A stretch of DNA of 64,000 nt from Prevotella sp. (GTDB taxonomy: Bacteria > Bacteroidota > Bacteroidia > Bacteroidales > Bacteroidaceae). Made by a program: the position numbers and the translations under genes. The notes under the pieces were generated by a model. It was not told where the DNA came from. It searched no databases and worked only from the letters and a program-made list of their open reading frames with translations. Position 1 is the stretch's first letter. Every line of letters begins with the position of its first letter. Location of the stretch: positions 1-64,000 of the forward strand of contig JAFZRU010000048.1 in NCBI GenBank assembly GCA_017619755.1, given 5' to 3'. Of this stretch, positions 1-8,704 are shown piece by piece.

Positions 1-6
1 GCGGTT

Positions 7-48
7 CGGAAATGCAAACAAAAACTTTGTTTTTTGTTTTGCATTCCG
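7..48. repeat. imperfect inverted repeat at left edge
   Basis: Two arms of 18 nt (7-24 and 31-48) are nearly reverse complementary. Their outer ends are CGGAAATGC and GCATTCCG and their inner parts are A-rich and T-rich. The right arm contains the -33 element of the next promoter. It may be the terminator of a gene outside the window or an operator for the gene at 95; the sequence does not decide between them. Confidence 0.5.
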
Positions 49-68
49 CCCAGCATTTGTTATCTTTG
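37..68 (+). promoter_or_regulatory. Bacteroidota-type promoter for the AAA-ATPase gene
   Basis: TTTTG (37-41) is followed after 19 nt by TATCTTTG (61-68), an exact fit to the TAnnTTTG -7 box of Bacteroidota primary-sigma promoters. The start codon at 95 lies 26 nt after the box. Confidence 0.75.
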
Positions 69-94
69 CAACACCTTACCAAACCATCACAGCT

Positions 95-1675
95 ATGGGA
101 ATGTTCATCAACAAGGGAAGTAAAGCTTTCCAAATGAGTCGCAACGACGAATATGTGGATAAGTCAGGGCTGATAGCCGTTGTCAACGACACACTGTTCA
201 AAGAACGTCGTTTCACCTGTGTGAGTCGCTGCCGCCGCTTCGGAAAGTCGATGGCAGCACGGATGCTTTGTGCCTACTATGACAAGTCGTGCAGCTCACG
301 GGAGCTTTTCGCCGACTTGGAGACAGCCAACCACCCGTCGTTTGAAACGCATTTGAACAAATACCCGGTCATCTACCTCGATATGACCGACTTCGTGGAG
401 ACTTACAAGGATGACAGCATCGTGGCTCACATCAAGGAGGAACTGCGAACGGAAATACTTGAGGCCTACCCTCAGGTGGAGGTTCGCGAGACTGACGACT
501 TGATGCGCTGCCTTTTCCGCATCGCCCAAGCCACGGGCGAGCAGTTCATCTTCATCATTGACGAGTGGGATGCCATTTGCCGTGAGTTCCCTAAAGGCAC
601 CCAAGCGATGGATGACTATGTGGGTTGGCTTCGTAGTATGTTCAAGAGCGGCAACGCCCTCAATGTTTTCGCAGGAGTGTATATGACCGGTATCCTGCCC
701 ATCAAGAAATACCAGACGGAGTCGGCCTTGAACAATTTCCAAGAGTATTCCATGGTGAAGCCCGGCGGTATGGCCGGCTATTTCGGTTTCACCAAGGAAG
801 AGGTGAGGTCACTGGCCGACAAGCACGGCATGGACTTCGACGAGTTGGAAAAATGGTACGACGGCTATCAGATAGGCGACGAACTGTCGATATTCAACCC
901 CAATTCGGTGATGACTGCCATACGTGAGCATAGATGTAGAAGCTATTGGGGCGCCACCGGTGCCTTTGGCAGGGTGTCCGACTACATCCAGATGAATTTC
1001 GAGGGTCTAAAGGATGACATCATCGCTATGCTCGCCGGGGAGCGATGCGCCGTGGACCCCACCAGTTTCCAAAACGACATGTCGGTCGTCAACGGTCGAG
1101 ACGACGTGCTCACCGTGCTCATCCACTTGGGCTATCTCTCTTACGACTGGAATAGGGAGGAATGCTACATCCCCAACCGCGAGGTGGCCGGAGAAATGGT
1201 TAATGCAGTGAAGGTCACCAAGTGGAAAAATGTCGCTAACGCCTTGCAAAAATCCGAGAGGTTGCTCCGAGCCACCCTCGACGGCGACGCGGAGGCAGTG
1301 GCGCGAGGGGTGGAGGCCGCGCACGATGAGGAGACAAGCATCCTCTCCTACAACAATGAGAACTCCATGGCGTGTGTGCTAAGCATCGCATATTACTATG
1401 CCAAAAACGATTATATCATCCACAGGGAATTGGCGTCTGGCAAGGGCTTCGCCGACCTTGTGTTCATCCCGAGGAAAAACGTCGATTCCCCCGCCCTCGT
1501 CGTGGAGTTGAAATACGACAAGGACGCCGACACCGCCATCGACCAAATCAAGAGGAAGAAATACCCGGCCAAGGTGGCACAATACACCGAAAACTTGCTC
1601 CTCGTGGGCATCAACTACGACAAGGAGACAAAGACCCATTCGTGCGTCATCGAAAGGTGGAACGGCGGTGACTGA
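95..1675 (+). CDS. predicted AAA-ATPase with PD-(D/E)XK nuclease-like C-terminus
   Basis: The 526-residue protein resembles the large, often multicopy Bacteroidota family that joins an AAA-ATPase-like domain to a PD-(D/E)XK nuclease-like domain. A P-loop-like RRFGKS lies at residues 47-52 and a Walker B-like FIFIIDEWD at 151-159. The last 80 residues hold a nuclease-like pattern: an Asp in GFADLVF, then VVELKYD (ExK) and a downstream Gln. No signal peptide or membrane segment is visible, so it should be cytoplasmic. It has its own promoter and is convergent with the DUF3943 gene, the two stop codons lying 4 bp apart. The molecular function of the family is not established; a role in defence or mobile-element biology is possible but unproven. 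Confidence 0.8.
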   Translation: MGMFINKGSKAFQMSRNDEYVDKSGLIAVVNDTLFKERRFTCVSRCRRFGKSMAARMLCAYYDKSCSSRELFADLETANHPSFETHLNKYPVIYLDMTDFVETYKDDSIVAHIKEELRTEILEAYPQVEVRETDDLMRCLFRIAQATGEQFIFIIDEWDAICREFPKGTQAMDDYVGWLRSMFKSGNALNVFAGVYMTGILPIKKYQTESALNNFQEYSMVKPGGMAGYFGFTKEEVRSLADKHGMDFDELEKWYDGYQIGDELSIFNPNSVMTAIREHRCRSYWGATGAFGRVSDYIQMNFEGLKDDIIAMLAGERCAVDPTSFQNDMSVVNGRDDVLTVLIHLGYLSYDWNREECYIPNREVAGEMVNAVKVTKWKNVANALQKSERLLRATLDGDAEAVARGVEAAHDEETSILSYNNENSMACVLSIAYYYAKNDYIIHRELASGKGFADLVFIPRKNVDSPALVVELKYDKDADTAIDQIKRKKYPAKVAQYTENLLLVGINYDKETKTHSCVIERWNGGD

Positions 1676-1679
1676 GAGA

Positions 1680-4049
1680 CTACAATCTGCACGTGATACC
1701 AATCTTGGTTTCAAAGGTTCTGGCATGCACCGTACTGTTCTCACGCAAGATCAGGTCTTTGTCATAGTAATAGTTGTAGTGCGTACGACGACCATAATAA
1801 GAACCTGAGAGGGTGAGAGACCACTGACGGGTGAGGTGCATCTCAATGACGGGATTGATAACCAACAGTGCTGCATTGCCGTTGTCGCCCTGCACGCTCA
1901 GGTAGCGCAAGTCCTTGGTGCCATCGACGTAGGCCTGCAGGTCTCTGTCTTCGTAGCCTTTCCAAGTCCAAAGTCGGAAGTACTTGGCATTGAGCATAAT
2001 ACGTCCGTACCTGCCGAAGTCGAGCTGGGTCTTCGACTTGATGCTGAATCCGCTACCCATGTTATAGTCGCGATCAATGACGTTGAAGTAGTCACTTTTG
2101 GTACCACCCAGCAGAATACCACTCACGAAGAAGCGCTGCTCCATCTTCGACAGGTATCCCATTTGTGGCAATGAGAAGATGAAGCCAGGACCGAAACCGG
2201 CAGCCTCGCTGATGCGGTAAGGTGTAAGGCTGGAACCGTCTTCGATTGGCTTGGCATCGTAGTAGTTATAGTGTTGGTAGATACCGAACTCGCCTGCCAT
2301 ATCCTTCTTGTCCAGAATAGGTGTACTCCAAAGACGTCCCACAATGTTCAGCGTATTCAATATAGGCTGTCCGCCACCAAAGGCGGAATTTGCCTCTAAG
2401 TCAAAGAAGTCGTAAGGGGTGGTATGCTTGTCACCATCTACTGCCGTACCATACGTCAGCGTCATGTTGATATAAGGCGCATGAATCCCACGGAACAATG
2501 CGCCATTATCGGCCAGATAGCGCCAACCGACGGAGAAAGAAACGTCAACGGGAGTCTCATTGAAGTCATGGTAGCGATAATGCTTGCTCTTTACACGCCA
2601 GGCATCACCGCTGATGATACGGTGCAACCCCTGAATGGGATTGATGATGGCAGCAGCAGCCTCACGCAAGAAGCGGGGGAAGCCACGGTCGCGATCATCA
2701 AGGATGGTCAGACTTAGGCGATGAGACATTTCACCGATGGCCACACCGCCACAGGTGGTGGCAAAAATATCGTTGATGGCCGGCGGATCCTTTTCACCCA
2801 AGAACTCCCACATTGCCGAGCCGAACAGCGAGAAGGGTGCCGACTCCCAGAACGTCATCCCATTGGTGCGGGCTGCGTTGAAGTACAGGTTGCCATGAAA
2901 CGGGTGGGCAAACATATTGGTGTGGAAAAAGTCGTTATCCCACACCATGCCGTCGGTGAAGTTATGTTTCAGCGTATTCAGGGTGGTCTGAGCGAAGTCC
3001 TCATTCAATGCCCATCGGTCGAACAGTTGTACTCCAATGTTGATGCCCGTCACCTCGGCAAGAGCCTGCCAAGGCCGTTTGGGTGTGGGGAGTGCCATCG
3101 TAGAATCGGCAAACACCAACTTCGAACGCTTCTCCTCCCAAGCCCGTTTCCAGGAGTCGTGCTGATTGCGAGGTTGGCGGTAAGTCAAGCCAAGCTCTAC
3201 CAATGGTCGGTTGCGGTAGGTCTCGTTGCGGTCGTAGTAGCGAGTCAGTCCCCAGCCCACTGATGCAAAGGCACCATATTTCTTACTAAATTGGTAGTCG
3301 GCATTCAGTCGGGCCTGCAACGAGTACAGACGTTCGGGCTTGTCGTTGCTATTTTTCGAGAATGTCTCCACATGATAGTAACCTACATCGCCACTCAGGC
3401 TCCATTTTGGCGACAGTTTTTTATAAAGGCCTATGCGATAAAAAACAGCACCCGAGAACTTCGAGTCGAGTCCCATGAAGTGTGTGCCTACACCCATGAT
3501 GCTATAATTGCTCTTGTTGCGATAGCGTACAGCGAGGTTCGCCTTAGTTGAAGAACCGGCATAGAGCATGTAGTCGATGTCGGTCTTTGGGTCGATGTTC
3601 ACCAAGCCTATCTTATGGCCAATACTGTCGTAAGACAGGTTGACGAGTCCAACTTGCCAGCCCTTTGGATGCTTGCGTGCAATGTTGAATACGCCAATCT
3701 GAGCACCGTTGAGTGAATCGCTAAAGTTGATGGTACCCAACTGCAAACCACGCTGCATGGCCGAAGAGACATTCAAAATACCCGACAGCTGCATGCCCTT
3801 GTCCATGCCTGCTGTGATATTACTGATACCGCTCAACTGCAATCCATTTAACTTATGTGCCGTTGTGTTTGAGAGACCGGACAACTGCAAACCGTGGCCG
3901 CCATCAGCAGCAACGGATGAAATGACGCCAAACTGAACACCCTTTACCGAGTCTTGTACACTGACGATGCCTACAGGAGAGTTTTGTGCCTGTACGTTTA
4001 TTAATGTTGTGAATACAGCAGCAGTAACTAATGTTGTTATTTTTTTCAT
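1680..4049 (-). CDS. DUF3943 outer-membrane-type protein with N-terminal surface repeats
   Basis: The 789-residue protein has a signal peptide (residues 1-21, ending VQAQ). Residues about 28-150 are a run of degenerate 20-25-residue repeats built on GLQLSGLSN, GMQLSGILN, GLQLGTINF and GWQVGLVNL, typical of LA_2272-type surface repeats. Residues about 330-470 match the DUF3943 style (FFHTNMFAHPFHG, FGSAMWEFLGE). The rest alternates aromatic strands and ends in TCRL, consistent with an outer-membrane barrel. The substrate or partner is unknown. Between its start codon and the hydrolase pseudogene upstream on the same strand lie only 188 bp, which hold a decayed coding remnant. I see no clear promoter directly ahead of it. 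Confidence 0.75.
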   Translation of the reverse strand: MKKITTLVTAAVFTTLINVQAQNSPVGIVSVQDSVKGVQFGVISSVAADGGHGLQLSGLSNTTAHKLNGLQLSGISNITAGMDKGMQLSGILNVSSAMQRGLQLGTINFSDSLNGAQIGVFNIARKHPKGWQVGLVNLSYDSIGHKIGLVNIDPKTDIDYMLYAGSSTKANLAVRYRNKSNYSIMGVGTHFMGLDSKFSGAVFYRIGLYKKLSPKWSLSGDVGYYHVETFSKNSNDKPERLYSLQARLNADYQFSKKYGAFASVGWGLTRYYDRNETYRNRPLVELGLTYRQPRNQHDSWKRAWEEKRSKLVFADSTMALPTPKRPWQALAEVTGINIGVQLFDRWALNEDFAQTTLNTLKHNFTDGMVWDNDFFHTNMFAHPFHGNLYFNAARTNGMTFWESAPFSLFGSAMWEFLGEKDPPAINDIFATTCGGVAIGEMSHRLSLTILDDRDRGFPRFLREAAAAIINPIQGLHRIISGDAWRVKSKHYRYHDFNETPVDVSFSVGWRYLADNGALFRGIHAPYINMTLTYGTAVDGDKHTTPYDFFDLEANSAFGGGQPILNTLNIVGRLWSTPILDKKDMAGEFGIYQHYNYYDAKPIEDGSSLTPYRISEAAGFGPGFIFSLPQMGYLSKMEQRFFVSGILLGGTKSDYFNVIDRDYNMGSGFSIKSKTQLDFGRYGRIMLNAKYFRLWTWKGYEDRDLQAYVDGTKDLRYLSVQGDNGNAALLVINPVIEMHLTRQWSLTLSGSYYGRRTHYNYYYDKDLILRENSTVHARTFETKIGITCRL

Positions 4050-4066
4050 AAACGATGGAATTTTTC

Positions 4067-4237
4067 TTAAATACTCAACTCGTCTATCACCGTGATGAGA
4101 CGCTTGTCGAAACGTTTGTCAGTACGGATTCACTCCGAGAAGGACACGTGGACGATGTCGTTGTTGCGTAAGCATGCCATCACGCACCGCTGACCCTGCA
4201 AGATAGCCTCATGAAGAAGATGCGCTTTGTCTTTTTT
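4067..4237 (-). pseudogene. decayed coding remnant of unknown origin
   Basis: Reading on in frame after the hydrolase stop (4238-4240) gives about 35 protein-like codons (including ILQGQRCVMACLRNNDIVH), a TGA stop at 4130-4132, then about 20 more protein-like codons ending DELSI and a TAA at 4067-4069. The stretch looks like the C-terminus of a lost gene with a nonsense change. I cannot assign the family. It could also be chance open sequence. Confidence 0.35.
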
Positions 4238-5212
4238 TCAAGTTCCGCATGCTCCACATTCTTTAATTATTTCTGCAATCTCGCGGTGGGCTTTGCGACC
4301 CTCGGGGCCGGGCCAGAGGGGATAGACGTGCCCCATCTTCTCCGCGACGTGCAGGCGGGCATCGACACCAGCGTTCTTCATCTTGTCGTAGGTATTGCAG
4401 ACATCTGTGTAGAACACTTCCCATGTACCCGTAAAGAGGTCGGTAGGCGGCAGACCTTCCATGTCACCATATAGGGGCGAGATAATAGGGTTGGAAACAT
4501 CCATCTCTCCTGCCCAAGCGGTGCCATACTTCTGCAACACGTCAATGGTGAGCCAGTTGTCGCGTTCCTGTATAGAAGGATCGCCGCCCATGACATCGAC
4601 CCAGGGCGAGATGAGCACCAGGTGGCGAGGCAGGTCGAGCGAGTCATTGCGTATCTGCTGTGCCAGAGCCAGTGTAAAGCCGCCCCCTGCGGAGTCGCCC
4701 ATGATGAGAATACGACTGGCAGGAATACTCTTCAAAAGTTTACAATAGAGTTACATGATGAGCGGATGAGCCTCGGCGGCAGTATGGAGGGGCAGAAGGG
4801 GGTAGTTTGGAGCCACGATGCCACAGCCTGTGGTCTTGGCCCACTTGGCCATTGCCTTCCAGTGTTGAGACATAAAGTTATGGACGTAGGCACCGCCATG
4901 AAGATAGATTACTACGGGTTTCGTGTCATTCTCAGCAGGCACCTCAAACACTTGCATGTTTCCGATGGTATATTGAACGACCTCACGAGGAAAGACCACG
5001 TTGGCTGGAATTTCCGTTTTACTCTTGTCGGTCTTGTCGGCCATGGCCTTGTCATACGACTTCGTGTCCATTTGGTGCATTACACTCTTCACAATGATGG
5101 CCATTGGTGAGCGCCCGGTAATCAGCCAGGCACCCCCACCGCCGACTATGAGGGCAATGATGACCACTGCCACTATACGTAGCATTTTCTTCATTTTCTT
5201 GTCCATAACCAT
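4238..5212 (-). pseudogene. alpha/beta hydrolase (HSL-type esterase) interrupted by an in-frame TAA
   Basis: The upstream half (4751-5212, 153 codons) has an N-terminal membrane anchor (residues about 10-31) and the oxyanion-hole motif HGGAY. The downstream half (from about 4750 to 4238) has the nucleophile elbow GDSAGG and the C-terminal His region GHVYP of the hormone-sensitive-lipase family. The halves are in the same frame and separated only by TAA at 4751-4753; five codons later a TTG precedes AAGAGT. An AAA (Lys) to TAA change would explain it. Joined, the protein would have about 325 residues, normal for a membrane-anchored esterase. The start codon is 6 bp after the DUF3089 stop, so this is the last gene of the operon. 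Unless the stop is read through or is a sequencing error, no complete catalytic triad is made. Confidence 0.8.
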
Positions 5213-5218
5213 GTTTTT

Positions 5219-6316
5219 TTATTCTTGCTTTTCCACGAACGCCTTGATGCGGTCGGCGACGTTCTGTTTGATGTTGTTGAAGAAGAAGCCGTAATCGTGC
5301 ATATGGTAGCTCTCGGGGCCGAACATTTGTGCACCGTCGGCGGGGATGGCGTAGAGCTTGGCGTCGGCGGTGGTGACAACGACGGAGCCGCGAGCGGTGT
5401 CAACGCGGGCATCAGCAATGCCTGGAGCAACGAGCTTCCCTTCGACGGTCAGCGAACCGATGTTTTCCTTGACATTGGCATAGGTGTCATCACGCTTCCA
5501 GTTGATGGGGTTGATGCTGATGCCGCCCGGGGCAAGAGTCATGTTCTTTTCCTTCAGGTTGGAGAGACCTTCGGTGTTCCACGAGACGATGACGCCCGTA
5601 TCGGTGGCACCCTCGGCGAACTTCAAGCCGGTCTTCGCGAGCCAGTCTTTGGTCACGGCAAAGCCTATCGGGTAGGCGGCGACCATGCGATTGAGGGCCT
5701 CGGGATGCTTCGTCATGTAGTTTTCGAGCAAGGCTATCAGAACTGATGCTCCCTGCGAGTGTCCGGCGAGTATGAACGGGCGGCCTTGGTTCAGCTTCGT
5801 GAGGTAATAGTCGAGCGCGTCGGTAGCGTCGAAGCGGGAGATGTAGTCGATGATGGCGCGGTAGTCCGAGCCGGGCTTCGGCATGGATATCTGACGGTAG
5901 ATGGGCATGAAGACGTTGCAACTCTCGTCGAACACGGCGGTCTGTGTCCGCCGTACCATCTGCGCGCCGGAAATCATCATCGTGTCGGTCATTTCGCACA
6001 CTTCGGTCTCGGGGCGGAAACCGGTCACGGTGGGATAGATATAGAATACATCGACAGTCTTGAGACCGTCGGCAGCGGTGGCGTCGAGCACACCGTCCTT
6101 GACCATCGCGGTGGGTACGTCGAGCCAGTTCTCTGCCTGGCTGTAGTCAATCACCGAGTCGTACTTCTCGATGCCGACGATGTACTGCACGGCCTCAGGG
6201 ATTTCGCCAATCCTCGAAGTCTCGGCGGATTGTTTATTACTACTCTTGCATGAAGCAAACACGATGACTGCGAGCATCACCGATGCCAAAAGTGAATAAT
6301 AGTTAAGTTTTTTCAT
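5219..6316 (-). CDS. DUF3089 family lipoprotein, alpha/beta hydrolase
   Basis: The start is placed at 6316 because MKKLNYYSLL begins a lipoprotein signal with lipobox VFASC (Cys near residue 23). Extending the frame upstream to 6562 would run into the preceding permease gene. The 365-residue protein shows DVFYIYPTV and the nucleophile elbow GHSQGAS typical of DUF3089, a family of alpha/beta hydrolases related to lysophospholipases. It is expected to be anchored to the outer or inner membrane and to cleave an ester, substrate unknown. It lies 17 bp after the permease gene and 6 bp before the broken esterase gene, so it belongs to the exporter/lipase operon. Confidence 0.85.
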   Translation of the reverse strand: MKKLNYYSLLASVMLAVIVFASCKSSNKQSAETSRIGEIPEAVQYIVGIEKYDSVIDYSQAENWLDVPTAMVKDGVLDATAADGLKTVDVFYIYPTVTGFRPETEVCEMTDTMMISGAQMVRRTQTAVFDESCNVFMPIYRQISMPKPGSDYRAIIDYISRFDATDALDYYLTKLNQGRPFILAGHSQGASVLIALLENYMTKHPEALNRMVAAYPIGFAVTKDWLAKTGLKFAEGATDTGVIVSWNTEGLSNLKEKNMTLAPGGISINPINWKRDDTYANVKENIGSLTVEGKLVAPGIADARVDTARGSVVVTTADAKLYAIPADGAQMFGPESYHMHDYGFFFNNIKQNVADRIKAFVEKQE

Positions 6317-6333
6317 TTTTTTATTTGGTTTTG

Positions 6334-7542
6334 TTATTCTTTGTTTGCATATTTCTTCATTAACCGGAACTGATAACGGAAGACGAGGCAGGCCATACCG
6401 AGATAGGCGGCTGCCTGAATCCAGAGAATGCGGATCTCGGGCAGTATCTGGCTGACGCTGGCACCCATGCTGTTCACTCGGATAAAGGCGCGCACACCGA
6501 AGGTGCTGGGGAACAACCAGGATACACCTTGCCAATAGCCAGGGATGCTGGATTGAGGCCACGACACACCTGTCATGAACAGAAGGGGTACTGATACGAA
6601 GACCATGAGCAGCATGACGTTTTCACGGTAGCGCACCAGACACGACACCGTCAAACCAAAGAAGACACACGCCATCGTATATGGTAGGAGCATCCAGAAG
6701 AGCGTCCAGCCAGTGCCCAACTGTGGGAAAGAGAACATGGCAGGAACGGCCATCGAGAGATAGGCTGCTGCTACTGTGCCAATCATGCCATAGCAGAGCA
6801 CCTTGCCCCAGACGATGCGGTAGGCACCGCGGTAGTGCGGGTCGTCATCGGGAATTAGTTGGCCATTGCGGTGACGCTCACGAGCAGTACCGGCAGCCAT
6901 GCCGATGCCAAGAGCAATGGCCTGCTGCAGGATGAGCATAAGCACGGCAGGCAGCACACATGAGCCGTAGCCACCAGAAGGATTGAACATGGCTACATCG
7001 TCAACAGCCAGAGGTTGCGCAGTAATGGCGTCTTCACGCTTGGTGTAATTACCCGCTTTCTTGATGTTCAGGCCTGCACCAAGGCGTCCAGCCTCGACCA
7101 TGGCGGTCTGATAGACGGCCTTGTAGGCCAGCATCAGCGACATGTCGCAATAGACGCTCACATGAGCCTGCTCGCCACGGTTGACGCACTTGGCAAAGTC
7201 GGAAGGAATCAGGTAGATGCCACGTACCAACTGGCGACTGACAAGTGAACGTGCCTCATCGAGGTCTTCGGCATAATACTTGATGTGCACGTCGGGAGAG
7301 GCGTTGCAATCGTTGATAAACTGGCGCGAAAGTGCGCTGTGCGACTGGTCCACAACCACCACCGGCGTTTCGTGCAACGTCTCGTTGTTGTAAATCCACG
7401 AGTAGAGCAAGGGGTAGCCCAAAGGCACGATGACGAGGAACATCAGCACACCCTCATCCTTGACAACCTGTAGCAGTTCCTGCCGAAAGATATAGAGCAC
7501 ATCGGTGAAATGCTCGTGTAACCTTTTAAGGAATGTAAACAT
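6334..7542 (-). CDS. ABC-2 type transporter permease (second of two)
   Basis: The 402-residue inner-membrane protein has one N-terminal membrane segment (about residues 33-51), a long periplasmic domain with the family signature VVVVDQSHSALSR, and about five segments in the C-terminal half (residues about 190-395). This is the YhhJ/YbhR layout of ABC-2 permeases that work with HlyD-type adaptors. Its start overlaps the end of the first permease by 17 bp, suggesting translational coupling and a heterodimer. No ATP-binding subunit is encoded in the operon. Confidence 0.85.
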   Translation of the reverse strand: MFTFLKRLHEHFTDVLYIFRQELLQVVKDEGVLMFLVIVPLGYPLLYSWIYNNETLHETPVVVVDQSHSALSRQFINDCNASPDVHIKYYAEDLDEARSLVSRQLVRGIYLIPSDFAKCVNRGEQAHVSVYCDMSLMLAYKAVYQTAMVEAGRLGAGLNIKKAGNYTKREDAITAQPLAVDDVAMFNPSGGYGSCVLPAVLMLILQQAIALGIGMAAGTARERHRNGQLIPDDDPHYRGAYRIVWGKVLCYGMIGTVAAAYLSMAVPAMFSFPQLGTGWTLFWMLLPYTMACVFFGLTVSCLVRYRENVMLLMVFVSVPLLFMTGVSWPQSSIPGYWQGVSWLFPSTFGVRAFIRVNSMGASVSQILPEIRILWIQAAAYLGMACLVFRYQFRLMKKYANKE

Positions 7543-8698
7543 AATTCAGCATTGCGTTTTTTACTTTACCAAGTACGAACCAAGGCAGCAGCGTAAAAGC
7601 TACGAGTGCCACGAGATGGAACCATACATCGATGACGGGGAACCCATTGAGCACAGTGGCCTGATAGATCATCCAGTAATGACGCAGAGGGAAGAGCCAC
7701 GACATGGCTTGCAGCGGCGCGTCCATGCCCGCAATGGGGAACGCCGAACCGCACATCGAGATACTGAGCACCGACCACAGCGATGAGATACTCATCGACA
7801 TACGCAACGACGGCATCAGACCGAAGGCGAAGATGCCGAAGCCAAGACCGGCAGACACATGCAAGAGGGTAAGCCGCACGATGTTCCACACACCGCCGAG
7901 ATGGGGGAAATGGAGTACATGGAAGATGTAATATTGATAGAGGAACATCACGAGCAGGAACACCAACGCATGAACAATATACTTGCCGATAATGGCCACG
8001 ACAATATTGCCGCCGGCGACGGCAAGCCATTCCTTACCAGTATCAAACTTCATCTCCATGCCAATGGCGTAAGCTGAGAGCAATGCCATAAAGAGCATCA
8101 GGATGCCTGGCACAAAGACAGTGGTCAGCGAGTAGTTGTAACTGCCTTCGGGGTTGGCAATCATGTGAGCATCTACCGATATAGGCTGCATCGCCGCATT
8201 GATCTGTTCCTTTGATGCACCTTTGGCAAATAAGGTGGCCTGGCCGACTGCTGCCGAGCCGAGTGTGCCGATGGTCTTCATATCCTTCATGGCCATGGAG
8301 CCGGCCGTCATGCACGTCATCGTGTAATAGTACGAAATCTTCGGCTGACGACCTGCGAGCAACTTTGCCGACGTACCTTTAGGAATATAGAGGTAGGCAT
8401 ATACCTTGCCTTCCTGCATGGCGTTGCGAGCCTCGGTGACGTTGGCGAACCAATAGGCGACATGAGAGCTTTGCATGGCGTCGAGATTGCGGATGAGACT
8501 ACGAGAGGTGGCACTGTTGTCTTGGTCCACCACCCCTACGGGTAGGTCTATCGCCACACCGTCGTCAAGCATCGTGGTGAAGAAGGCCACCACCACCAGC
8601 GGGAACACAATCATGCAGAATCCGTATATGTGGTTTTTCCGTATGATAATGTTGAGTTCGCGCAGGGCTACAAGGCCGATATTTTTGAGATATTTCAT
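7526..8698 (-). CDS. ABC-2 type transporter permease (first of two)
   Basis: The 390-residue protein has the same plan as its neighbour: an N-terminal segment (GFCMIVFPLVVVAFFTTML), the periplasmic signature VGVVDQDNSATSRSL, and a C-terminal membrane block with LFPLRHYWMIYQATVLNG, a motif common in these permeases. It starts 6 bp after the HlyD-like gene and overlaps the next permease by 17 bp. It probably pairs with that permease to move a substrate from the inner membrane to the adaptor/TolC pair. The energy source is unclear because no ATPase gene is nearby. Confidence 0.85.
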   Translation of the reverse strand: MKYLKNIGLVALRELNIIIRKNHIYGFCMIVFPLVVVAFFTTMLDDGVAIDLPVGVVDQDNSATSRSLIRNLDAMQSSHVAYWFANVTEARNAMQEGKVYAYLYIPKGTSAKLLAGRQPKISYYYTMTCMTAGSMAMKDMKTIGTLGSAAVGQATLFAKGASKEQINAAMQPISVDAHMIANPEGSYNYSLTTVFVPGILMLFMALLSAYAIGMEMKFDTGKEWLAVAGGNIVVAIIGKYIVHALVFLLVMFLYQYYIFHVLHFPHLGGVWNIVRLTLLHVSAGLGFGIFAFGLMPSLRMSMSISSLWSVLSISMCGSAFPIAGMDAPLQAMSWLFPLRHYWMIYQATVLNGFPVIDVWFHLVALVAFTLLPWFVLGKVKNAMLNYVYIP

Positions 8699-8704
8699 TG
8701 AAAA

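Noticed and set aside
4736-4760. Frameshift as cause of the broken esterase
   Set aside because: Both halves lie in the same frame; only one TAA separates them, so a nonsense change explains it better.
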